From NCBI RefSeq assembly GCF_002210345.1, contig NZ_MWQI01000010.1:1-64000 (forward strand): DNA of 64,000 bases. Direction: 5' to 3'. This stretch comes from Fibrobacter sp. UWB4 (GTDB lineage: Bacteria; Fibrobacterota; Fibrobacteria; Fibrobacterales; Fibrobacteraceae). This document shows, piece by piece, positions 58,007 to 64,000 of the stretch (its first letter is position 1; the number at the start of each line of letters is the position of its first letter). The notes under the pieces were generated by a model that saw only the letters and a program-made list of their open reading frames with translations, ran no database searches and was not told the origin of the DNA. A program made the position numbers and the translations under genes.

Positions 58007-59224
58007 ATGCAATTCCGTCCTGTTAAAGAACAGCTTGAAATTTTGATGCGCGGCGTTACCGACATCGTGCCGCAAGACGAACTCGAAAAGAAACTCCAGA
58101 AGTCCTACGAAACGGGCAAGCCCCTCCGTATCAAGATGGGTGTGGATCCGACGGCTCCGGACGTCCATTTCGGCCATACGGTCGTGATGCGCAAGCTCCG
58201 CCAGTTCCAGGACCTCGGTCATACGGTCGTCCTCATCGTGGGTGACTACACCGCGCAGATTGGTGACCCGAGCGGCCGTAACAAGGCCCGTCCGCGCCTC
58301 ACGCACGAACAGGTGCTCGAAAACGCCAAGGAATATCAGGAACAGTTCTTCAAGGTCGTCCGCCGCGACCAGGTCGAAATCCACTACAACGGCGAATGGT
58401 TCTCCAAGCTCCCGTTCAGCAAGGTCACCGAACTCATGGGCCAGTTCACTGTCGCCCAGATGCTCGAACGCGAAGACTTCCACAACCGCTATGCCGCCAA
58501 TACGCCGATCAGCCTCCACGAATTCATGTACCCGATGATGCAGGGTTACGATTCCGTCGCTATCCAGAGTGACGTGGAACTCGGCGGCACCGACCAGAAG
58601 TTCAACGTGCTTCGTGGTCGCGACCTCCAGATTTTTGAAGGCATGGAACCGCAGATCGGTCTCTTCATGCCGATTTTGCTCGGTACTGATGGCAAGGTCA
58701 AGATGTCCAAGTCCATCGGCAACTACGTTGGCCTCAATGAACCGGCTGACGTGATGTACCACAAGATTTACAGCCTCGCCGACAGCATCGTCGAGAACTG
58801 GTATGAACTTTTGACCAACATCCCGCTCGACGAAGTCAAGCAGATGATGGCAGACATCGCCGCGGGCAAGATGAACCCGAACGAAGCCAAGCACCGCCTT
58901 GCTATTGACATCGTGACGCAGTACTACGGTGCCGAAGCTGCCGAAGCCGCTGCCGCCAAGGAACGCGAAATCCATAGCGGTAACGCCATCCCGAGCGATG
59001 CTGCTGAATGCTCTGTTGATGCTGGCTCGTATGGCGCCCTCGATCTCCTCGTGAACATCAAGGCTTTTGCTTCCAAGGGCGAAGCTCGCCGCATGGTGCA
59101 GAACGGCGGTGTGAAGATTGGCGGTGAAAAGCTCGCTGATCCGCAGGCCCAGATCGAAATCAAGGGTGGCGACCAGATTGTCGTTCAGGTGGGCAAGCGC
59201 AAGTTCTTCAAGGTGAACTTCTAA
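58007..59224 (+). CDS. tyrS: Tyrosyl-tRNA synthetase
   Basis: 405 residues; charges tRNA-Tyr. Class I marks: HFGH (54-57, HIGH equivalent) in GVDPTAPDVHFGHTVVMRKL and KMSKS (232-236). The DPTAPDVHFGH form belongs to the shorter bacterial TyrS type (TyrZ-like). An S4 RNA-binding domain ends the protein (ASKGEARRMVQNGGVKIGGEKL). The start is preceded directly by a heptamer array. A PfkB kinase gene starts 8 nt after the stop. Confidence 0.96.
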   Translation: MQFRPVKEQLEILMRGVTDIVPQDELEKKLQKSYETGKPLRIKMGVDPTAPDVHFGHTVVMRKLRQFQDLGHTVVLIVGDYTAQIGDPSGRNKARPRLTHEQVLENAKEYQEQFFKVVRRDQVEIHYNGEWFSKLPFSKVTELMGQFTVAQMLEREDFHNRYAANTPISLHEFMYPMMQGYDSVAIQSDVELGGTDQKFNVLRGRDLQIFEGMEPQIGLFMPILLGTDGKVKMSKSIGNYVGLNEPADVMYHKIYSLADSIVENWYELLTNIPLDEVKQMMADIAAGKMNPNEAKHRLAIDIVTQYYGAEAAEAAAAKEREIHSGNAIPSDAAECSVDAGSYGALDLLVNIKAFASKGEARRMVQNGGVKIGGEKLADPQAQIEIKGGDQIVVQVGKRKFFKVNF

Positions 59225-59232
59225 GGTAAGCG

Positions 59233-60189
59233 ATGTCAAGGGAAATCTTAGTTCTCGGTTTGAATCCTGCCTGGCAGAGGGTGTTCTTTCTGGACAAGTT
59301 TACTCCAGGCGAAGTGCACCGCATCTCCAAGGTCAAGGAATACGCGTCGGGCAAGGGCATCAACTGCTGCCGAGTGTTGCAGCTCTTGGGCGGTACTCCC
59401 CGCTTGATGCATTTCCTTGGTGCCGGGAACGGAGAAAAAATCTTTGACGAGCTTTCGGCTTGCGGCATCCAGCAGGTGCCAATCTGGATTCGCGAGAATA
59501 CGCGCATCTGCACGACGATTGCCTGCAATGGCGATACCACAGAGCTTGTGGAACCGTCCCCGATGCTTGCGGATTCCGAGAACGAAGACTTCACGCAAAC
59601 GCTGAATGAATACTGGGATTCTACGCAGTACATCGCCTTGTGCGGAACATTCCCGCAAGGCTTTAACGCAAAGATATTCAATGACCTTGATTTCAGCGAC
59701 AAGCACATCTTTGTTGATGCCATTGACGGCATTGACGAACTCCTCGCGAAAGGCGTGGACGTCCTGAAAATCAACATGCTGGAATACTGCAAGCTCCTGG
59801 AGCGCATGGGTATTCCGCAGGTCAAGTCGAGTCCGCAGTTCTGGAAGATGACGGCAACGGCAGTTCTCGAGCGCCTCCCGATCAAGAATCTCATCGTGAC
59901 CGAAGAAGACGCCCCTGTACGTGCTTTCCGCCTCATGGAAAAGAAGTTCCAGGGAATCCAGTTGCAGCCGCCGACCATCAACGTAAAAAATGATATTGGC
60001 GCCGGAGACTCGTTCTTTGCGGGCTGGCTCTATGCGTTCGAACAGAACTTGAGTTTTGAAAGCTGCTTGGCGAAGGCTACAGCCGTGGCAAGTGCCCGTT
60101 GCGAAGTCGAACGCCCGTGGAACTTGAGCCTCGACCGCGTTGCCGAACTTGAAAACGAACTCTCGACAAAGGTCGAACGTCTCGAATAA
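59233..60189 (+). CDS. PfkB-family sugar kinase (1-phosphofructokinase/tagatose-6-phosphate kinase-like)
   Basis: 318 residues of the ribokinase fold. LNPAWQRVFFLDKF at the start and SGKGINCCRVLQLLGG correspond to the sugar-binding part of the hexose-phosphate kinase (LacC/FruK) branch; GAGDSFFAG contains the catalytic base Asp259. The exact sugar phosphate cannot be read from the sequence. 8 nt after tyrS and 9 nt before mqnB, so the three are probably one transcript with no obvious common pathway. Confidence 0.88.
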   Translation: MSREILVLGLNPAWQRVFFLDKFTPGEVHRISKVKEYASGKGINCCRVLQLLGGTPRLMHFLGAGNGEKIFDELSACGIQQVPIWIRENTRICTTIACNGDTTELVEPSPMLADSENEDFTQTLNEYWDSTQYIALCGTFPQGFNAKIFNDLDFSDKHIFVDAIDGIDELLAKGVDVLKINMLEYCKLLERMGIPQVKSSPQFWKMTATAVLERLPIKNLIVTEEDAPVRAFRLMEKKFQGIQLQPPTINVKNDIGAGDSFFAGWLYAFEQNLSFESCLAKATAVASARCEVERPWNLSLDRVAELENELSTKVERLE

Positions 60190-60198
60190 GGGCGTGTT

Positions 60199-60909
60199 AT
60201 GGAAGACAACTTTGTTCCTTTGTTTGCCTTTGCGTCAAACTTGGAATTCTTTGGCGTCTTTCCAGAATGCAAGTCCTTTGTCCAAAGTGACATTCGTTTA
60301 GGCGAAATCGTCGAACTGCCCGAAGGGCGCGGCTTTGCCGTAGTCCTTGGCGTGGGCTTGCTTGAATTTGCAACAAATTTATCTGTATTGCTTTCTCGGT
60401 TTGCTGCCGAAGGGCCTTTTACGCATGTGGTGCTTGCGGGAATCTGTGGTGCCTATCCTGGTCGCGGATTGGACGTTGGCGATGTAATTCGCGTCGATTC
60501 TGAAGTTGTTGGGGACCTTGGCGTTGTCGAATGTGATGGATCGTTTACGCCGTGGCACAAGGTTTGCGCAGCTTCTGTGAACGGTTCTGCCTCTCAAGTG
60601 CCTGCGCCTGTCTACGAATCCTCGTCGCTACGGGGTGTTCCCGCCTGGCTTTCGAATTTAAAGCCTACCGCCGGTCTCAGCGTCAATTGCTGCACGGGAA
60701 CCGCCTCCATGGCGAAAGAACGTAGCGAAAACTTCAATGTCGATGTCGAATCGATGGAAGGGGCGGCCTGCTTTTCGGTTTGCCACGCCTTTTGCATTCC
60801 CTGCTACGAAATCCGTGCCGTAAGCAACTTTGCCACTACCCGCGATAAATCTGCCTGGCGCATCAAGGAAGCCCTGGACAGGCTCCGGGTTGCTATTGCT
60901 GCGATGTAA
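60199..60909 (+). CDS. mqnB: Futalosine hydrolase
   Basis: 236 residues of the nucleoside phosphorylase/hydrolase fold. The central GICGAYPGRGLDVGDV and the C-terminal ESMEGAACFSVCHAF with the family's MEG motif fit MqnB, which cleaves futalosine to dehypoxanthinyl futalosine and hypoxanthine in the alternative menaquinone pathway. The presence of MqnD 0.5 kb downstream supports this over a generic nucleosidase. Coupled closely to the PfkB kinase gene. Confidence 0.85.
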   Translation: MEDNFVPLFAFASNLEFFGVFPECKSFVQSDIRLGEIVELPEGRGFAVVLGVGLLEFATNLSVLLSRFAAEGPFTHVVLAGICGAYPGRGLDVGDVIRVDSEVVGDLGVVECDGSFTPWHKVCAASVNGSASQVPAPVYESSSLRGVPAWLSNLKPTAGLSVNCCTGTASMAKERSENFNVDVESMEGAACFSVCHAFCIPCYEIRAVSNFATTRDKSAWRIKEALDRLRVAIAAM

Positions 60910-61007
60910 TTTTTTTGTAGCCAAGCCTATCGAAAAATATTTTGTATCGCGTATGTTTTTCTTATGTTATTTTTGTAAATAATTTATCGTTAAACAAGGA
61001 GTTTAAA

Positions 61008-61430
61008 ATGAAAAAAATTGTTTTTTTGGCATTGTCCGTGCTTGCTTTGGTAGCTTGCTCTTCGGATTCTAAAGTTTCCGAACCTGAACCTTTGACTATC
61101 CAGTGGTCTCTATCGGGGACTTTTGGCGGTTCCGTTCTTGATTCTCTCCGTAGCGACATGAACTTGACGGGAAATGTGAACCGTTCCGCTTCGACGACCT
61201 TGCATTTGAACGGTTATGATACGACTTATTTCGAAAACAAGATTGTCGTTGAACATGTTATGAACGGCATTAAAAGGGAAGCCGAAATCGATGAAGCCGG
61301 TAATTTTACATTCCGCAATGCGGATGCTATCGTCTTGCAAGGGCGTAACGATGTTCGGTTTACTCCGCGAGCCAAGGGAAATGTGAATCTCAGTCCGTGG
61401 TCTGTGACTGTCCGTGCCATGGTTTATTAG
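61008..61430 (+). CDS. Hypothetical lipoprotein
   Basis: 140 residues from ATG 61008 with an AAGGAG RBS. Lipobox LVAC (Cys18) and a mature chain of mainly strand-type sequence (LTIQWSLSGTFGGSVLDSL at its start). No known family. It sits between mqnB and mqnD; its own good RBS and the AT-rich 60910-61000 suggest a separate promoter. Confidence 0.7.
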   Translation: MKKIVFLALSVLALVACSSDSKVSEPEPLTIQWSLSGTFGGSVLDSLRSDMNLTGNVNRSASTTLHLNGYDTTYFENKIVVEHVMNGIKREAEIDEAGNFTFRNADAIVLQGRNDVRFTPRAKGNVNLSPWSVTVRAMVY

Positions 61431-61444
61431 TTTTCTGTATTTTT

Positions 61445-62236
61445 ATGCAACTCTCTCTTGGTATTTCCACTTGCCCAAACGACACCTTCATCTACGAAGC
61501 TTTGCTCCAGGGGCTTGAAAATTCCCCATTTGAATGGAAAGTGACGTTTGCCGACGTACAGACCCTCAACGAGATGGTTCTGCGAGGTGAACTCGATGTC
61601 GCAAAGATCAGCGCCCAGGTCTATCCCCAAATTGCCGAAACGTACCGTTGCCTCGGTTGCGGGGGCGCCATCGGGTACGGCTGTGGTCCGCTTTTGCTCT
61701 CTTCTCAGTCTGATACGTTCAATCCTGAACTCCCGACAACGCTTCCGGGCGCAAATACGACCGCAGCGCTTCTTTTCAAGTTCTGGTATGCGCACCATTT
61801 CAAAAACGCTCCAAAACTCGAATATGCCCTCTTTGACGAGGTGTATCGTGGACTCCTTGCCAAAGGCGTTCCCCAGGGCGTTACAATCCACGAACACCGC
61901 TTTACGTGGAAAAGGGACGGCCTCCATCTTTTGCAGGATCTGGGGGCGTTTTGGGAGCAGGAGACGGGTTCTCCGATTCCGCTGGGGATCGCCGTTGCAA
62001 AAAAGGAATTGGGGTATGCGACTATCGAATCCGTTGAAAAAGAGATTCGGCATAGCCTCCAGATTGCCCGTCAAAGGCATGATCCGGTGACCCCGTTTAT
62101 CGTCGAAAAAGCACAGATCGATGACGATGAAGTCATCAAGTCCCACATCGCCATGTTCGTGAATGACTTCTCCGAAAATGTTGGGGAGGCCGGTTTTCGG
62201 GCTCTTGAGAATCTGTGGCGGTTATCACACTGTTAA
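61445..62236 (+). CDS. mqnD: 1,4-dihydroxy-6-naphthoate synthase
   Basis: 263 residues from ATG 61445; longer upstream readings overlap the lipoprotein end. LGISTCPNDTFIYEALL is diagnostic of MqnD, followed by DVQTLNE, LDVAKISAQVYP and GCGPLLLS. It converts cyclic DHFL to 1,4-dihydroxy-6-naphthoate. With mqnB this shows that menaquinone is made by the futalosine route, which would serve fumarate respiration in a succinate-producing anaerobe. MqnA and MqnC are not in the window. Confidence 0.95.
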   Translation: MQLSLGISTCPNDTFIYEALLQGLENSPFEWKVTFADVQTLNEMVLRGELDVAKISAQVYPQIAETYRCLGCGGAIGYGCGPLLLSSQSDTFNPELPTTLPGANTTAALLFKFWYAHHFKNAPKLEYALFDEVYRGLLAKGVPQGVTIHEHRFTWKRDGLHLLQDLGAFWEQETGSPIPLGIAVAKKELGYATIESVEKEIRHSLQIARQRHDPVTPFIVEKAQIDDDEVIKSHIAMFVNDFSENVGEAGFRALENLWRLSHC

Positions 62237-62362
62237 TAAGTTGTTGAATTAACCCAAACCTATGTAATAGTTTGTAAACGTAAACATAATTTTGCAAAAC
62301 GGCGAATTTTTAGCAAAAACTTTATTTATTTTCCAAAAAGCATCTTTTTTTGGAGTTTGCTT

Positions 62363-62566
62363 ATGAGTTTAGTAAACGATCTCGAACTAGAAATTGAAAA
62401 TTTCAAACGCGAATACGAGAAATTCGAACGCGGCAACAAATCTGCTGGCACACGCGCTCGCAAGGTCTTGCAGAACATCAAGAAGACCTGCCAAGAGATT
62501 CGTGTTTCAATTCAAGGTGCAAAGAAGGAGGAGGAAAAGGAGGACGATCTTCCGAGTGAGGATTGA
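62363..62566 (+). CDS. Histone H1-like (Hc1-type) small DNA-binding protein
   Basis: 67 residues from ATG 62363 (GGAG 9 nt upstream). The pattern YEKFERGNKSAGTRARKVL followed by a helix with IKKTCQEIR resembles the Hc1-type histone H1-like proteins of Bacteroidetes and Chlamydiae (core GNKAAGTRxRK). The protein is one helical hairpin with a C-terminal acidic tail instead of the common basic tail. A nucleoid role is inferred from the family. A GTGTA/TACAC hairpin with a T-rich loop (62596-62610) may end the transcript. Confidence 0.82.
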   Translation: MSLVNDLELEIENFKREYEKFERGNKSAGTRARKVLQNIKKTCQEIRVSIQGAKKEEEKEDDLPSED

Positions 62567-62638
62567 CAGATAAATTTTCCCTAAAGGCTATACCTGTGTA
62601 TTTTTTACACGAAAAATGGCGTTTTTGACGAAAAGTAT

Positions 62639-62667
62639 TTGACTAAAGTCATTTTTGAAGGTATATT
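62639..62667 (+). promoter_or_regulatory. Predicted promoter of the beta-helix/OmpA gene
   Basis: TTGACT (62639-62644), a 17-nt spacer and TATATT (62662-62667), a near-consensus site. The 5' leader of about 75 nt contains a TTGCC/GGCAA hairpin (around 62688-62702). Confidence 0.65.
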
Positions 62668-62750
62668 CCCACATGGGTTTTGTGTTTGCCAAACTGGCAA
62701 GCGTATGTTTAACGAATTTAAGTGTTCTATGATTGGAGAAACGTAGCAGT

Positions 62751-64000
62751 ATGACCCTAAAGAAACTGGTCTTAATTACGGCCGGGGCGATGCTTCTTTC
62801 AGGAACCGCCATGGCAAAGAATATCAACGTGCCTGGCGATTTCGCAAAGATTGCAGATGCTCTCGGAAATGCGGATGCCGGGGATACAATCCTTGTCAAA
62901 CGCGGTGTTTATAATGAAAACATCACCTTGATCATGGGTGTTGTTCTTAAGGGCGAGGACCCATTGTCTACCATCATCGATGGTGGCCGCCGTGGTCCGA
63001 CCGTCATGGGTACTTCAGGCGCCGAAATGTCGCACTTCACAGTGAGGAACGGTCTCGAAGGTATCCTTTGCGAAAACGCTGCCCCTTACATTCATCATTG
63101 CTATGTGATCGATAACCACGCAACGGGTATCGGTGCTTTCATTTCTCTGCCGTGGCTCCGCAACAACGTGGTCTACGGTAACCGCTGGTCTGGTATTCTC
63201 GCTTGGGGTGCTAAGTCTCTCGATGCTTACATCGAACAGAACGTCGTTCTCCGCAACGGCTATTCCGGCCTCGCTTTGAAGGGACCGACCAACGTGGTCG
63301 CCCGTAACAACATCTTCATGGAAAACCACTATTACGGTGTGTTTGCTGACCCGGCTGCCGGTCAGACGAAGGTGGAATACAACAACATTTACAAGAACTA
63401 CTACCCGTTCAACCAGTTCATCAAGGTGAACCGCACGAACGTGTCCTTGGACCCGAAGTTCATCAGCCCGTCTATCGGCAACCCGAACTTCTTCTGCCAG
63501 TCTACCTCTCCGATGCTCAAGCGCGGTAAGGGCAAGCTGGATATTGGTCTTACTGCAACTGACGTCGTTAAGGAAGAAGAAGCTGTCGAAGAAACTCGCA
63601 ATCCGGACACTGATGGCGATGGCCTCTGCGATCCGTGGGTTTCCGAAGAAGGTCTCTCCGAAAAGTACGCTGGCGTTTGCACCGGTTTCGACAACTGCCC
63701 GGAAGAAGCTGAAGACTTCGATGGCTTCCAGGATGACGATGGCTGCCCGGATGCAGACAACGACCGCGACGGTCTCTGCGACCCGTGGGTTGAAGCTAAG
63801 GGTATGCTCTCCCAGTACGCTCACATCTGTAAGGGTGTGGACCTCTGCCCGGAACAGGCTGAATCTCTGAACAACTACAAGGACGATGATGGTTGCCCGG
63901 ATGAAGTTCCGCAGCCGCCGAAGAAGGTCTTCGTTCTTGAAGGTGTGAACTTCGAATCTGGTAAGTCCACGATTACTCAGGACTCCTACATCTCCTTGAT
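62751..64000 (+). CDS. Exported beta-helix / thrombospondin type 3 repeat / OmpA-type protein (runs off the window)
   Basis: An open frame of at least 416 codons, continuing beyond the end. Signal peptide (about 1-22, SGTAMA). Residues 25-255 form a right-handed parallel beta-helix (short strands with N/G turns: DAGDTILVKRGVYNENITL, YIHHCYVIDNHATGIG, ARNNIFMENHYYGVFA). Two Ca-binding type 3 repeats follow (DTDGDGLCDPW, DNCPEEAEDFDGFQDDDGCPD, and a second set). The last residues in the window, VFVLEGVNFESGKSTIT, start an OmpA peptidoglycan-binding domain. Likely a cell-wall-anchored outer-membrane protein of the Fibrobacter OmpA type. Confidence 0.85.
   Translation, partial: MTLKKLVLITAGAMLLSGTAMAKNINVPGDFAKIADALGNADAGDTILVKRGVYNENITLIMGVVLKGEDPLSTIIDGGRRGPTVMGTSGAEMSHFTVRNGLEGILCENAAPYIHHCYVIDNHATGIGAFISLPWLRNNVVYGNRWSGILAWGAKSLDAYIEQNVVLRNGYSGLALKGPTNVVARNNIFMENHYYGVFADPAAGQTKVEYNNIYKNYYPFNQFIKVNRTNVSLDPKFISPSIGNPNFFCQSTSPMLKRGKGKLDIGLTATDVVKEEEAVEETRNPDTDGDGLCDPWVSEEGLSEKYAGVCTGFDNCPEEAEDFDGFQDDDGCPDADNDRDGLCDPWVEAKGMLSQYAHICKGVDLCPEQAESLNNYKDDDGCPDEVPQPPKKVFVLEGVNFESGKSTITQDSYISL

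Overview
The window reads as a chromosomal segment of a rumen-type Fibrobacter (F. succinogenes or a close relative). Grounds: two tandem GH9 endoglucanases in the arrangement known as celE-celD in F. succinogenes S85, a fibro-slime domain lipoprotein, Ser-rich linkers in secreted proteins, many surface lipoproteins, futalosine-pathway menaquinone genes, and strongly biased codon use in housekeeping genes. This is inferred from content; no database was searched.

Layout. 1-3584: the tail of an unidentified gene, degenerate copies of that tail, two surface proteins, an AlkD-type glycosylase and an alpha/beta hydrolase. 3982-5605: rpsB-tsf. 5802-7261: a lipoprotein and a DUF4230 protein. 7579-14441: an AT-rich defence island with an Abi_2/HEPN gene preceded by a compact promoter-RNA-terminator unit, then a three-gene operon (unknown helical protein, TDP1-like double-HKN phospholipase D protein, SNF2-type helicase). 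14606-18234 (minus): acyl-CoA dehydrogenase and ETF. 18404-20350: M6 protease. 20515-23533: pyrH-frr-uppS-cdsA. 23499-26609 (minus): two Ser-rich lipoproteins. 26827-27975 dxr, then the fibro-slime protein, an esterase and the two GH9 enzymes, and rseP at 35860. The usually contiguous block rpsB-tsf-pyrH-frr-uppS-cdsA-dxr-rseP is therefore present in order but split by insertions. 37406-42138: small metabolic genes and a class II Fic protein with a palindromic operator. 42266-44062: purD-purE. 44229-49128: envelope proteins, tRNA-Arg(CCG), rimO, a SPOR lipoprotein. 49395-56886: S8 protease, PP2C phosphatase, rpsU-yqeY, a sigma-54 activator-like protein with an altered GAFTGA loop. 56972-62236: LysR, tyrS, a PfkB kinase, mqnB and mqnD. 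62363 to the end: a histone H1-like protein and the start of a beta-helix/OmpA-type protein.

The least explained signals are two. One is the defence operon 8775-14441, which matches no named system I know. The other is a set of intergenic arrays built strictly on 7-bp units, in at least four sequence families. They start at stop codons (tsf, purD, rimO, yqeY) or run directly into start codons (pyrH, frr, tyrS) where a Shine-Dalgarno sequence would be expected. Two of them enclose a small hairpin whose stem covaries between loci. Recognisable promoters follow TTGAC-N17-TATATT.
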